Source: JBAZYK01 sp964582265
GTDB taxonomy: Bacteria; Patescibacteriota; Gracilibacteria; UBA1369
Length of the DNA: 21,487 nucleotides
Direction: 5' to 3'
Assembly (NCBI GenBank): GCA_964582265.1
Contig: CAZOQT010000018.1
Coordinates: 1-21,487, forward strand
The number at the start of each line of letters is the position of its first letter. The first letter of the stretch is position 1. Made by a program: the position numbers and the translations under genes. A model generated the notes under the pieces. That model searched no databases, was not told the DNA's origin, and was given only the letters and a program-made list of their open reading frames with translations. Of this stretch, positions 1-7,925 are shown piece after piece.

Positions 1-54
1 ATTGCTGGAATGCGATTTTGAGTCGCACGCGTCTGCCAGTTCCGCCACTCGCCC
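1..54 (-). tRNA. tRNA-Leu (anticodon CAA), 3' part beyond window
   Basis: Read on the minus strand from 54, the sequence folds as the 5' part of a leucine tRNA. It has a 7-nt acceptor arm GGGCGAG (54-48), a D-arm of Leu type (GCGG-AACTGGCAGA-CGC) and a 5-bp anticodon stem TGCGA/TCGCA (27-23 with 15-11). The stem encloses the loop CTCAAAA, whose anticodon at 20-18 is CAA, reading UUG. The nucleotides after the anticodon stem start the long variable arm expected for tRNA-Leu. The rest of that arm, the T-arm and the 3' acceptor strand are outside the window, so I cannot say whether CCA is encoded. Confidence 0.93.
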
Positions 55-76
55 AACCAAGTATTTTACGCAGGAC

Positions 77-105
77 ATACTAAAGATATGCAAATATTAA
101 GTCAA
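77..105 (-). promoter_or_regulatory. Promoter of tRNA-Leu
   Basis: On the minus strand there is TTGACT (105-100), a 17-nt spacer, then TAGTAT (82-77). Transcription would start near position 70, giving a 5' leader of about 16 nt for RNase P to remove before the mature end at 54. A second candidate further upstream is an extended -10, TGC-TATAAT, on the minus strand at 154-146, without a clear -35. Confidence 0.6.
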
Positions 106-153
106 CACCCAAAGCTTTTTAAAATGCACTTTGAGTAAATTATCAATTATAGC

Positions 154-182
154 AAGACATGTGTGCATTTTTCATGTATACT
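154..182 (+). promoter_or_regulatory. Promoter of obgE, predicting a leaderless transcript
   Basis: AAGACA (154-159) is a partial -35, matching TTGACA at four of six bases. It is followed by a 17-nt spacer and TATACT (177-182) as -10. The predicted start site, seven bases after the -10, is 189, which is the A of the ATG chosen for ObgE. No Shine-Dalgarno sequence precedes that ATG. The more upstream ATG at 159 would lie between the -35 and the -10. Confidence 0.5.
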
Positions 183-188
183 CAAATC

Positions 189-1538
189 ATGAGCATTTTT
201 TGTGATTTAACAACTGTTGAATTTGTCGCCGGTACAGGCGGAAATGGTTCTGTACACTTTCGACGTGAAAAATATGTTGACCGCGGCGGCCCAGATGGTG
301 GCGATGGGGGACATGGCGGGAGCATTATCCTTGTTGCTGATGCCAATTTAAATACCTTAAGCGAATTCAATACTAAAAAACTTTATAAGGCAGAAGAAGG
401 TGGCAATGGCCAAAAAAAGAATATGCATGGAAAAGATGGGGATGATTTAATCTTATCTGTTCCGGCTGGCACAGTAGTTAAAGATGCAACCACTAAAGAA
501 ATCATCGCAGACCTAAATAAGCACGGCAGCAAAGCAACCGTGGCAAAGGGTGGCAGAGGAGGACTTGGCAATACACACTTTAAAAGCAGCGTCCATAAAG
601 CACCCGAATTTGCAGAGATCGGAGAGGAGGGAGAGCATAAAAAGGCCATACTTGAATTAAAATTAGTGGCAGATGTAGGGATTATCGGCTTTCCATCAGC
701 CGGAAAATCGACATTGATTTCCAGAATTTCAAAAGCTAAGCCCAAAATCGCGGCATACCCATTTACAACCCTAATTCCGAATTTAGGAGTTCTAGAAATG
801 AGCCAATTCGACAAAAAGTCCAAAGATTCTTTTGTTGTTGCGGATATCCCAGGCTTAATTGAGGGCGCACATAAGGGTAAAGGCCTTGGACATGAATTTT
901 TAAGACACGTCTCTCGCGCAGAAATTCTAGTACATATTATTGATCCAACCAGAGAATCTGCCAAAGAAGATTTTAAGGCCATAAATCACGAACTAAAAGC
1001 ATACGATGAAAATTTAGCCAAGAAGGAACAAATTGTGGTAATCAACAAAATTGACGCGGTAGATGAAAAAACAATAACCGAAGATTTAAAAGCTTTATTT
1101 AAAGCTCACCCGGCACTTAAGGGAAAAATTCTACAAATTTCAGCCTTAACAGGAGAAGGGCTAAAAGAACTTGCCTATGCAATGTTTAAAGCCATCTCTA
1201 AAGTAAGACAAAAGAAAGCTAAAATTTTAGAATCTCAAGAAACTAAGTCAGCAGCAATTGAAAAGGTCTTCCGACCAGATTTAGAAAAGAAAAAATTCCA
1301 GGTAAAATATCGAAAAGAAAAGCTTGAGGCCGCAACTCAAAAAGTGCGCAAAATATTTGACGTAGAAGGTGACCGCATCGAGCAGGTAGTTAAAATGACC
1401 GATATTGAAAACCCGGAAGGAATGGAAAGAATCTTTCATTTTTTAAATAAAATGGGCATTCTTCATTCCTTAAGAAAACAAGGTGCTCAACCAGGTGATA
1501 AAATCCGCATTGCTGGAAAGACTTTCCGCATGCGCTAA
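189..1538 (+). CDS. obgE: GTPase Obg/CgtA, ribosome assembly factor
   Basis: Essential GTPase that binds the large ribosomal subunit during assembly and links it to stress signalling. The 449-aa protein has the full family layout: a glycine-rich Obg fold (about 1-158, with FRREKY and many GG pairs), a G domain and a C-terminal OCT domain (about 360-445). The G domain shows G1 GFPSAGKST (167-175), G2 around YPFTTL, G3 DIPG (219-222) and G4 NKID (286-289). An in-frame ATG lies further upstream at 159. I prefer 189 because Obg proteins start about 10 residues before the VxAGxGGNG motif and because the -10 box at 177-182 overlaps the longer version. pth follows after 23 nt, so the two are probably cotranscribed. 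Many bacteria have rplU-rpmA-obgE; here rplU lies downstream and rpmA is not in the window. Confidence 0.97.
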   Translation: MSIFCDLTTVEFVAGTGGNGSVHFRREKYVDRGGPDGGDGGHGGSIILVADANLNTLSEFNTKKLYKAEEGGNGQKKNMHGKDGDDLILSVPAGTVVKDATTKEIIADLNKHGSKATVAKGGRGGLGNTHFKSSVHKAPEFAEIGEEGEHKKAILELKLVADVGIIGFPSAGKSTLISRISKAKPKIAAYPFTTLIPNLGVLEMSQFDKKSKDSFVVADIPGLIEGAHKGKGLGHEFLRHVSRAEILVHIIDPTRESAKEDFKAINHELKAYDENLAKKEQIVVINKIDAVDEKTITEDLKALFKAHPALKGKILQISALTGEGLKELAYAMFKAISKVRQKKAKILESQETKSAAIEKVFRPDLEKKKFQVKYRKEKLEAATQKVRKIFDVEGDRIEQVVKMTDIENPEGMERIFHFLNKMGILHSLRKQGAQPGDKIRIAGKTFRMR

Positions 1539-1561
1539 TATTAAAAATTGCTGTAATCATC

Positions 1562-2149
1562 ATGAAACTGATTGTTGGACTCGGCAATCCAGGCAAGGAA
1601 TACGAAAAATCAAGGCATAACGCGGGGTTTATGCTGGTAGATGCAATGCAAAAAAAGCATGAGTTTACAGAATTTAAAGAAGATAAGAAATTCAACGCCC
1701 TTATTAGCAAAGGGCTTATTGAAGGAACCCCAGTAATTTTGGTAAAACCACTCACTTTTATGAATTTATCAGGAGAGGCGGTACAAAAAATCATGCAATT
1801 TTACAAGATGCAAACAACCGAAATAATAGTCGCATACGACGATCTTGATTTGCCAATTGGAAGCATTAGGTTAAGGCAAAAAGGAACTGCCGGCACTCAT
1901 AACGGCATGAAATCGATTGTAGGACTAATAGGCATTAATTTCCCCCGTCTGCGATTGGGAATTGAAAGCAGAGGTAATACCAGTCCAAAAGCACAAGAAA
2001 CAGTGTCATTTGTACTAGATTCATTTAACCAAAACGAAAAGGTTGAACTTGAAAATATGTTAAAAAATGCGGCAAATGCGCTGGAAATAGCTATAAATGA
2101 AGGTGTGGAAAGGGCTATGAACACCTACAATAATGCCCCAAATAGCTAA
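1562..2149 (+). CDS. pth: Peptidyl-tRNA hydrolase
   Basis: Cleaves the ester bond of peptidyl-tRNAs released prematurely from ribosomes, recycling tRNA. The 195-aa length is normal for bacterial Pth. It opens with MKLIVGLGNPGKEY, and all residues known from the E. coli enzyme can be placed: N9, catalytic H19 in SRHNAGF, N68 in FMNLSG, D93 in AYDDLDLP and N114 in GTHNG. It lies 23 nt downstream of obgE in the same direction with no terminator between, so it is likely expressed from the obgE promoter. No Shine-Dalgarno sequence is visible before the ATG. The 92-nt stretch after it has no convincing terminator. Confidence 0.97.
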   Translation: MKLIVGLGNPGKEYEKSRHNAGFMLVDAMQKKHEFTEFKEDKKFNALISKGLIEGTPVILVKPLTFMNLSGEAVQKIMQFYKMQTTEIIVAYDDLDLPIGSIRLRQKGTAGTHNGMKSIVGLIGINFPRLRLGIESRGNTSPKAQETVSFVLDSFNQNEKVELENMLKNAANALEIAINEGVERAMNTYNNAPNS

Positions 2150-2185
2150 AACAGGTGCAATTTTGCCCAAAATATAACAAAAAAC

Positions 2186-2214
2186 TTGATTTTTTTGCAG
2201 ATTTTCAGTAACTT
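2186..2214 (+). promoter_or_regulatory. Possible promoter of rplU
   Basis: TTGATT (2186-2191), a 17-nt spacer and TAACTT (2209-2214) could drive rplU with a leader of about 20 nt. The -35 is reasonable but the -10 matches the consensus at only three positions. rplU could also be read through from obgE-pth. Confidence 0.3.
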
Positions 2215-2241
2215 ACGTGGGCACATTTATCCAAAAAACTT

Positions 2242-2559
2242 ATGTTTGCTGTAGTAGAAATCGGAGGAAGACAATACAAAGTCACTCCAAATGAAAAAAT
2301 TGAAGTCGAAAAACTTCCAAATGAAGCAGGTAGCAGCCTTGTTTTTGATAAGGTCCTACTAGTTTCTGACGAAAAAGGTGAAGATGCTAAAATTGGTAAG
2401 CCATATGTAAAAGGCGCAAAGGTTGAAGCTAAGGTTATTGAAAACGTAAAAGGAGAAAAAATCATTATCCACAAGTTCACAGCTAAAAAGCGCTACGCAA
2501 GAACAAAAGGTCACAGACAAACCTATACTTGTTTAGAAATCACCGAAATAAAAGCGTAA
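2242..2559 (+). CDS. rplU: 50S ribosomal protein L21
   Basis: Structural protein of the large subunit that contacts 23S rRNA. At 105 aa it has the normal size. It begins with the typical MFAVVEIGGRQYKV and carries the conserved basic C-terminal part (KFTAKKRYARTKGHRQTYT, about 78-96). Usually rpmA (L27) follows directly. Here the next gene on this strand is tyrS, more than 1 kb away, and the opposing rluD stop is only 4 bp from the rplU stop. Its transcript appears to end at a strong hairpin at 2614-2645 inside rluD. Confidence 0.96.
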   Translation: MFAVVEIGGRQYKVTPNEKIEVEKLPNEAGSSLVFDKVLLVSDEKGEDAKIGKPYVKGAKVEAKVIENVKGEKIIIHKFTAKKRYARTKGHRQTYTCLEITEIKA

Positions 2560-2563
2560 TAAA

Positions 2564-3541
2564 TTACTGTTTATAGGGCTCTAAAGCTCTTAATACCACA
2601 TTCAGATCGTCATAAAGAGTTGCATCAAATGCGACTCTTTTTTTTGTACCCGGCAAACTAAAAGTTAGCTTTTTAGCATGCAAAAACTGACGAACTAGTC
2701 CAAATTTATCCTTAAAAAGTTCATTAACTCGAACTCGACCATATAGCGCATCTCCGACCAAAGGAAAACCAATACTTGCAAAATGGACTCTAATTTGATG
2801 TGTACGTCCAGTCACTAGCGCAACTTTAACCAAAGTACAGTTCGGCGCAGCCAAAAATGGAGTTTTATAGTAATTCAAAACTTCGTACCGCGTTAATGCC
2901 TTTCGTCCATGAGACAAAGGCACAACCGCCATCTTTTTTCTATTCGCGCTACTTCTACCAATTGGCGCATCAATTGATCCAGTTTTAGGCTCCAAATGAC
3001 CAACCAACAATGCATAATAAATCTTTTCTATTTCATGATTTTTCAACTTATCCGTTAAGTCATTATGCGCACTATCATTTTTCGCTACTATGATGGCGCC
3101 AGAAGTGTCCTTATCAAGCCTATGCACAATACCAGGACGCAATACACCACCAATCCCACTCAACTTACCCTTTGCATGATGTAAAACAGCATTAACCAAA
3201 CTGTCATCACTATGCGTACCATCCATTCCAGGATGCACAACCAAACCGGGCTGCTTATTTATGATCATCAAATCCTTGTTTTCAAAAATAACGTCAAGCG
3301 GTAGATCATTTTCTACCAATTCTAAACTTTTTGCCGGCGGAACAGTTAATTCCACAAGGTCATTAAGCTGCAGCCTAATACTGGGTTTTGCCGGCTTTCC
3401 ATTAAGCAATACCAACCCAGCCTTAAGCAGTTTTTGCAAATATTGCCTAGTGAATTGACTAAACTTTTGCGTTAAAAGCTTGTCTAAACGCAGAACCAAA
3501 TCATCTTCCGCAGCCCTGAATTTATACTTTTGGTCACTCAT
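2564..3541 (-). CDS. rluD: RluA/RluD-family 23S rRNA pseudouridine synthase
   Basis: Isomerises uridine to pseudouridine in RNA; RluD acts on helix 69 of 23S rRNA. The 325-aa protein has an N-terminal S4 RNA-binding domain (about 16-75) and the RluA-type catalytic domain. The catalytic aspartate is D143 in HRLDKDTSG (140-148). Other conserved blocks are GRTHQIRVH (245-253) and GDALYG (263-268). Length and domain order fit RluD/RluB-type members with an S4 domain, but the exact target uridines cannot be read from sequence. It is convergent with rplU (4 bp between stops) and divergent from tyrS. The predicted promoter would give only about 3 nt before the ATG. Confidence 0.92.
   Translation of the reverse strand: MSDQKYKFRAAEDDLVLRLDKLLTQKFSQFTRQYLQKLLKAGLVLLNGKPAKPSIRLQLNDLVELTVPPAKSLELVENDLPLDVIFENKDLMIINKQPGLVVHPGMDGTHSDDSLVNAVLHHAKGKLSGIGGVLRPGIVHRLDKDTSGAIIVAKNDSAHNDLTDKLKNHEIEKIYYALLVGHLEPKTGSIDAPIGRSSANRKKMAVVPLSHGRKALTRYEVLNYYKTPFLAAPNCTLVKVALVTGRTHQIRVHFASIGFPLVGDALYGRVRVNELFKDKFGLVRQFLHAKKLTFSLPGTKKRVAFDATLYDDLNVVLRALEPYKQ
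2614..2645 (+). terminator. Intrinsic terminator of rplU, inside the rluD coding end
   Basis: A 12-bp stem, AAAGAGTTGCAT (2614-2625) with ATGCGACTCTTT (2629-2640), closes a 3-nt loop with a single G-T wobble. It is followed by an unbroken run of eight T (2638-2645). This is a textbook rho-independent terminator in the plus direction. It lies wholly within the last codons of the convergent rluD gene. On the minus strand there is no T-run after the stem, so it should not stop rluD. Confidence 0.88.
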
Positions 3542-3550
3542 ACATGGCCG

Positions 3551-3559
3551 ATAATAGCA
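3551..3559 (-). promoter_or_regulatory. Extended -10 promoter of rluD
   Basis: The minus strand reads TGC-TATTAT (3559-3551), an extended -10. No clear -35 is present. Transcription would start near 3544, about 3 nt before the rluD ATG at 3541, so the transcript would be essentially leaderless. Confidence 0.5.
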
Positions 3560-3660
3560 AAAAAACAGAAAAAAAGCACTGCAAAGAGCAAATTAGGCTA
3601 TCAAAACCCTCAAAGCACATGATCTTTTTTATTGTTTTTAAAGCCAATTAAGCCTAAGAT

Positions 3661-3666
3661 TATACT
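3661..3666 (+). promoter_or_regulatory. -10 box of the tyrS-PocR/PAS-recG operon
   Basis: TATACT at 3661-3666 is a good -10. The -35 is poor (A/T-rich TTAAAG at 3638-3643 with 17-nt spacing). The start site would be near 3673, giving a leader of about 12 nt to the tyrS ATG at 3685. That is far too short for a T-box riboswitch, and no Shine-Dalgarno sequence is visible. Confidence 0.5.
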
Positions 3667-3684
3667 GAATTTTTACACAAAAAC

Positions 3685-4884
3685 ATGCACAAAACAGACC
3701 TACAAAAGATTAGTCATCTTTTAAACCACGGAACCGTTGAAGTAATTGTAAAATCGGAACTGGAAAAAAAATTGCTTTCCGGAAAAAAATTAAACGTAAA
3801 ACTTGGCATTGACCCAACTGGGGCCGACCTCCACATTGGACACATGGTGGTGGTAAAAAAATTAAAAGAATTCCAGGATTTGGGGCATAATATAACTTTG
3901 CTATTTGGTAATTTTACAGGCCAAATAGGGGATCCTACCGGCAAAAAAGAAACCAGAAAAGGAAAGTCGCAAGAAGAATTGGAGAAAAACGCAAAACACT
4001 ACCTGGATCAAGTTAAAAAAATGCTAGACGTTAGCAAAATTAAAGTCGTGTGGAATTCAGATTGGCTATCTAAATTAGATTTTAGCGATGTAATAAAACT
4101 AGCTTCTAATTTTACTGTTGCACAAATGCTGGAGCGCGACATGTTTCAGGAAAGGATCAAAAGCAACGCGCCAATAGCGCTTCATGAATTTTTTTATCCT
4201 CTCATGCAGGGATACGATTCAGTGGCGATCAAGGCTGATGTTGAATTAGGCGGGACAGATCAGACATTCAATATTTTGGCTGGACGCGTTTTACAAAAAG
4301 CTTATGGACAGGAACCTCAAAGCATAATCACAGTGCCAATTTTAGAAGGAACAGATGGGAAAGTAAAAATGGGAAAATCAACAGGCAATTACATTGGTAT
4401 AAATGAATCACCAAAAGAAATGTTCGGCAAGATCATGTCTATTCCAGATGAGCTAATCACAAGATATTTTGAACTAGCTACAGACCTTACTACTGACGAA
4501 CTAATTAAGATAAAATCACGATTACAAGATGGCGAAAATCCTCGAAATTTAAAGCTGGAACTAGCAAAGGAGATAATTACTATTTATCATAGTAAGAATG
4601 ACGCACTGGGGGCAGAGAAAGAGTTTATTGAGATTTTTAGTAACAAAGGTTTACCCGACGAAATCGAACTAGTTCATATTCCCAGAAAAGAAATCGGATT
4701 AGTTGACCTACTTGTAGAAACCCAACTCTGCGCTTCAAAAAGCGACGCAAGAAGACTAATTACACAGGGTGGCGTAAAGGTTAATAATGAAAAAAATACA
4801 GACCCGAATTGCAAAATCGACCTTAGTACTGAATCAATAATCCAGGCAGGAAAACGCAAATTTATAAAAGCCGTAGCAGCTTAG
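3685..4884 (+). CDS. tyrS: Tyrosyl-tRNA synthetase
   Basis: Class I synthetase that charges tRNA-Tyr. The 399-aa protein carries the HIGH signature as LHIGHM (49-54) after GIDPTGAD. The second signature, KMSKS, appears as KMGKS (228-232). A C-terminal S4 RNA-binding domain covers about 335-395 (SDARRLITQGGVKVN). Blocks such as FTGQIGDPTG and the KMGKS-TGNYIGI region fit the TyrZ-like branch of bacterial TyrRS better than the classic Bacillus TyrS, which is my reading rather than a tested assignment. It is the first gene of a probable operon: the next ATG lies 2 nt after its TAG stop. Confidence 0.96.
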   Translation: MHKTDLQKISHLLNHGTVEVIVKSELEKKLLSGKKLNVKLGIDPTGADLHIGHMVVVKKLKEFQDLGHNITLLFGNFTGQIGDPTGKKETRKGKSQEELEKNAKHYLDQVKKMLDVSKIKVVWNSDWLSKLDFSDVIKLASNFTVAQMLERDMFQERIKSNAPIALHEFFYPLMQGYDSVAIKADVELGGTDQTFNILAGRVLQKAYGQEPQSIITVPILEGTDGKVKMGKSTGNYIGINESPKEMFGKIMSIPDELITRYFELATDLTTDELIKIKSRLQDGENPRNLKLELAKEIITIYHSKNDALGAEKEFIEIFSNKGLPDEIELVHIPRKEIGLVDLLVETQLCASKSDARRLITQGGVKVNNEKNTDPNCKIDLSTESIIQAGKRKFIKAVAA

Positions 4885-4886
4885 CT

Positions 4887-5927
4887 ATGAGTAAATTAAG
4901 AATTACAGACGTAATCTCACTTAGAACATTACAAAGAATCCAAGATAACTTCTCGGATGCTGCAGGCATACCAGTGTCTTTGCGCGATTTAAACAATGAG
5001 CTAATCACCGATCATAGTAATAAAACAAAATTATGGAGCACAATCGAGAAAAACCCAGAAATAAAAGCCATTTGGAATGAGAAAAATTTAGCTGCCCTTG
5101 ATGAAAGTATCCAAAGTGGCGAGGTCATAATATTTGAAAGGAAAGCAGAAGTTTATACTTTTATTGTGCCAGTAACCGTAAATGGGAGGGCATTAGCTTA
5201 TTTTGTAGGCGGATTAGTCAGATTTACCAATCCAAATATAGAACTTTGCAAAAAAGAGGCAGAATTAATGCATATAAGTTTAGATGAAATGCTGGATTTA
5301 TATCTGCAAGTGCCACTAGTTACAAGAAAAAGAATGGAGGCCGCAGGTAACCTGCTAAAAACCATTGCCAATACTATTTCCAATTTGGAAATAGAGTCGA
5401 CACACGCCAAAGCAGAAGCCAAAGCGATCATGCAAAATCAAGAAAATCTGAAACGAGAAATTGCTCATAAAAACAAATTAATCTATGAGCACGAATTAAA
5501 ATACCAAACCCTATTTCAGGAAATTAGTGATGGAGTGTATACAGTAACCATGGAAGGTAAACTGGTTGACCTAAACAAGGCAGGCGCGGAGATGCTAGGA
5601 TACGAACAAAATGAAATTATCGGCACTATGGGTATTAAGCACTTTATTGACCCAAAACAGCGCCAAATTTACATGTCAGAAATTATCAGCAAAGGATATG
5701 TGAAAAATTTTTATATTGAATATCGTCATAAATCTGGGCATGCTGTCCCAGTAAAGGAATCTGCAGTTTTAATGAAAGACAAACAGGGTAACAACATAGG
5801 GATCCAGGGTATTTTCCACGAATTAAATCATCGTCGACAACAAAATTTGGTAGATAATAAAACTCAAAATGTCGCTCCAGAGCAAGTTATCATCACAGAT
5901 CAGAACCACCAAAAACCATCTATCTAG
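4887..5927 (+). CDS. PocR-PAS sensor protein without an output domain
   Basis: The 346-aa protein starts with a PocR-type ligand-binding domain (about 5-167: RITDVISLRTLQRIQDNFS, then VPVTVNGRALAYFVGG at 95-109). An alanine/glutamate/lysine-rich helix likely to be coiled coil follows (about 168-207), then one PAS domain (about 205-312, ending FHELNHRR). No DNA-binding, kinase, GGDEF or methyl-acceptor domain follows; the last 30 residues are polar and unstructured-looking. PocR domains are known from regulators such as PocR of propanediol/cobalamin metabolism and sense small molecules. The protein is probably cytoplasmic, having no membrane segment. It sits between tyrS and recG in one operon, and its last 59 nt overlap recG. 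The ligand and the partner that would carry the output are unknown. Confidence 0.85.
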   Translation: MSKLRITDVISLRTLQRIQDNFSDAAGIPVSLRDLNNELITDHSNKTKLWSTIEKNPEIKAIWNEKNLAALDESIQSGEVIIFERKAEVYTFIVPVTVNGRALAYFVGGLVRFTNPNIELCKKEAELMHISLDEMLDLYLQVPLVTRKRMEAAGNLLKTIANTISNLEIESTHAKAEAKAIMQNQENLKREIAHKNKLIYEHELKYQTLFQEISDGVYTVTMEGKLVDLNKAGAEMLGYEQNEIIGTMGIKHFIDPKQRQIYMSEIISKGYVKNFYIEYRHKSGHAVPVKESAVLMKDKQGNNIGIQGIFHELNHRRQQNLVDNKTQNVAPEQVIITDQNHQKPSI

Positions 5928-7908
5928 GTTACAGTCGCTTGGTATAGAAACTGTAAAGGACCTCCTTTTATATTTTCCCAGGGTTTACGAGGACCGCTCT
6001 TTTTTTACATCAATTTCAAGTCTAAGAACTGATGAAATTAACAATATAAAAGGGATAATTAGTAACATATTTTTCAGAAAAACAAAAACAGGGAAAAGCC
6101 TCTTAAAAGCAAGAATTAGCGATAAAACAGGATCAGCGGAGGTTGTATGGTTTAATCAGCCATATTTGCAGCGAATTTTAAAAAACGGCCAGGAAGTAGT
6201 TCTTTCCGGAAAAGCAAAATTTTCTCTAGGGAAAATCTCATTACAAAGCCCATCATTTGAGCCAGTCAAAAAAGAACTCACCCATATCGGCAGAATAGTC
6301 CCGGTGTATCATGAAACGGAAGGCATTACCTCAAAGTGGTTACGCGAGAAAATCAAACCTTTACTAAAGGAGTGGAAAAATCAGTTTACTGAGTACTTAC
6401 CAGAAGCAATAATTAAAAATTACGACTTAATGCCTTATTCCAAGGCAATTGAGATTGTTCACTTTCCAAATGATGAAAAAGAACTAGAAAAAGCTAAAAA
6501 ACGCTTAAGTTTTGACGAGCTGTTCTTGCTACAATTAAAAGCTCTCCAAAAAAAATGGCATTGGCAAAACATAGCCGATCACGAAAAAAAGGAAATAATA
6601 TTAAACCAAGAAATTGAAGGTTTTATAAAAGAATTACCATATGAATTAACAACCGCTCAAAGACGAAGTTTAACTGAAATTATTGAAGACTTAAATAAAC
6701 CATACCCCATGTCACGGCTTTTACAGGGCGATGTGGGATCCGGAAAAACTGTGGTTGCAGCCATTGCTGCTTTGAATACTTTAAAGGCAGGTTATCAGGT
6801 AGCAATCATGGCCCCTACAGAAATTCTGGCAAAACAACATTACCTGACAATTTATAAACTATTAAAAAATCACAATTTCAACATTCAATTTATAGCAGGG
6901 AGCACACCAGATTCGCTTAAAACTGAAATTAGCCACAATTTACAAATTGGTACGGTTGACATAGTTATTGGCACACACGCTTTAATTCAAGAAAATATTG
7001 GCTTTAAAAAACTTGGCCTTGCCATAATAGATGAACAGCATCGGTTTGGGGTAAAACAAAGAGAAATTCTAAAAACTCATCACAGTCCACATCTGCTTAG
7101 CCTTTCCGCAACACCAATTCCACGAACATTGGCAATGACAATTTACGGAGATCAGGATCTGTCCATAATTGATGAAATGCCTAAGGGAAGGCAACAAATC
7201 GTAACCAGGATCGTCCCGGAAAATAAAAGAACAGACGCTTATCGCTGGATTGAAGATCAAATTCAAAAGGGGAGGCAGGCTTTTATTATATGCCCATTAA
7301 TTGATGAATCGGATGTACTTGAGGTTAAATCAGCCATACAAGAATTTGAATATCTTCAGGAACACATCTTTCCAAACCTAAAATTAGGCCTGCTGCATGG
7401 CAAAATGAAGGCAAAAGACAAAGAGGAAGTTATGAATTTATTTTCATTAAATAAAATTAACGTTTTAGTTTCCACTTCAGTAATAGAAGTGGGCATAGAT
7501 GTGCCCAATGCTTCGATCATGGTAATTGAAGGGTCAGAACGTTTTGGACTGTCCCAGCTACATCAATTTAGAGGTCGCGTTGGCCGCGGGAGCCATCAAT
7601 CCTATTGTTTTCTTTTTACCAAAAGTTCGTCCGAAGATAGCCGCCAAAGGCTGCAGGCAATGGTTCAATATTCAAGCGGCTTTAAACTTGCCAAAATCGA
7701 CTTAAGCCTGCGTGGGCCAGGAGAAATTTACGGGGTAAGGCAAAGTGGAATACCTGACCTTAAAATGGCTTCCTTAACGGATTCAGAAACGATTCATCTA
7801 GCCAGAGAAGCAGCTCAAAACATCATCAGCCAAGATCCAAAGCTGGAGCAATATCCAAAGCTAAAACAAAAAATCAGCGAGCTGGAAGAGGTTTTTGTAA
7901 ATGACTAG
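5869..7908 (+). CDS. recG: ATP-dependent DNA helicase RecG
   Basis: Superfamily 2 helicase that remodels stalled forks and branch-migrates Holliday junctions. The 679 aa match the usual length. An N-terminal wedge/OB domain (about 1-200) precedes the helicase core. The core shows motif I GDVGSGKT (287-294), motif II DEQH (388-391), motif III SAT (413-415) and motif VI QFRGRVGRG (566-574). The first residues resemble the family's typical start (LGIETVKDLLLYFPRVYEDRS region), and I see no later in-frame start before this block. The ATG at 5869 is therefore favoured although it overlaps the upstream PocR-PAS gene by 59 nt in another frame. Its TAG stop lies 17 nt from the convergent FemAB stop. 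Confidence 0.96.
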   Translation: MSLQSKLSSQIRTTKNHLSRLQSLGIETVKDLLLYFPRVYEDRSFFTSISSLRTDEINNIKGIISNIFFRKTKTGKSLLKARISDKTGSAEVVWFNQPYLQRILKNGQEVVLSGKAKFSLGKISLQSPSFEPVKKELTHIGRIVPVYHETEGITSKWLREKIKPLLKEWKNQFTEYLPEAIIKNYDLMPYSKAIEIVHFPNDEKELEKAKKRLSFDELFLLQLKALQKKWHWQNIADHEKKEIILNQEIEGFIKELPYELTTAQRRSLTEIIEDLNKPYPMSRLLQGDVGSGKTVVAAIAALNTLKAGYQVAIMAPTEILAKQHYLTIYKLLKNHNFNIQFIAGSTPDSLKTEISHNLQIGTVDIVIGTHALIQENIGFKKLGLAIIDEQHRFGVKQREILKTHHSPHLLSLSATPIPRTLAMTIYGDQDLSIIDEMPKGRQQIVTRIVPENKRTDAYRWIEDQIQKGRQAFIICPLIDESDVLEVKSAIQEFEYLQEHIFPNLKLGLLHGKMKAKDKEEVMNLFSLNKINVLVSTSVIEVGIDVPNASIMVIEGSERFGLSQLHQFRGRVGRGSHQSYCFLFTKSSSEDSRQRLQAMVQYSSGFKLAKIDLSLRGPGEIYGVRQSGIPDLKMASLTDSETIHLAREAAQNIISQDPKLEQYPKLKQKISELEEVFVND

Positions 7909-7925
7909 AAAAAGACATAGCCCAA

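Noticed and set aside
159..188. Upstream in-frame ATG as the start of obgE
   Set aside because: It would add ten residues not typical of Obg and lies upstream of the -10 box; the ATG at 189 fits both the family and the promoter.
383..982. 199-codon open frame on the minus strand inside obgE
   Set aside because: It is antisense to a fully conserved GTPase gene and has no family-like sequence or promoter; a shadow of codon bias.
3542..3684. T-box or other riboswitch upstream of tyrS
   Set aside because: The predicted transcript leader is only about 12 nt and no specifier stem or T-box sequence is present.
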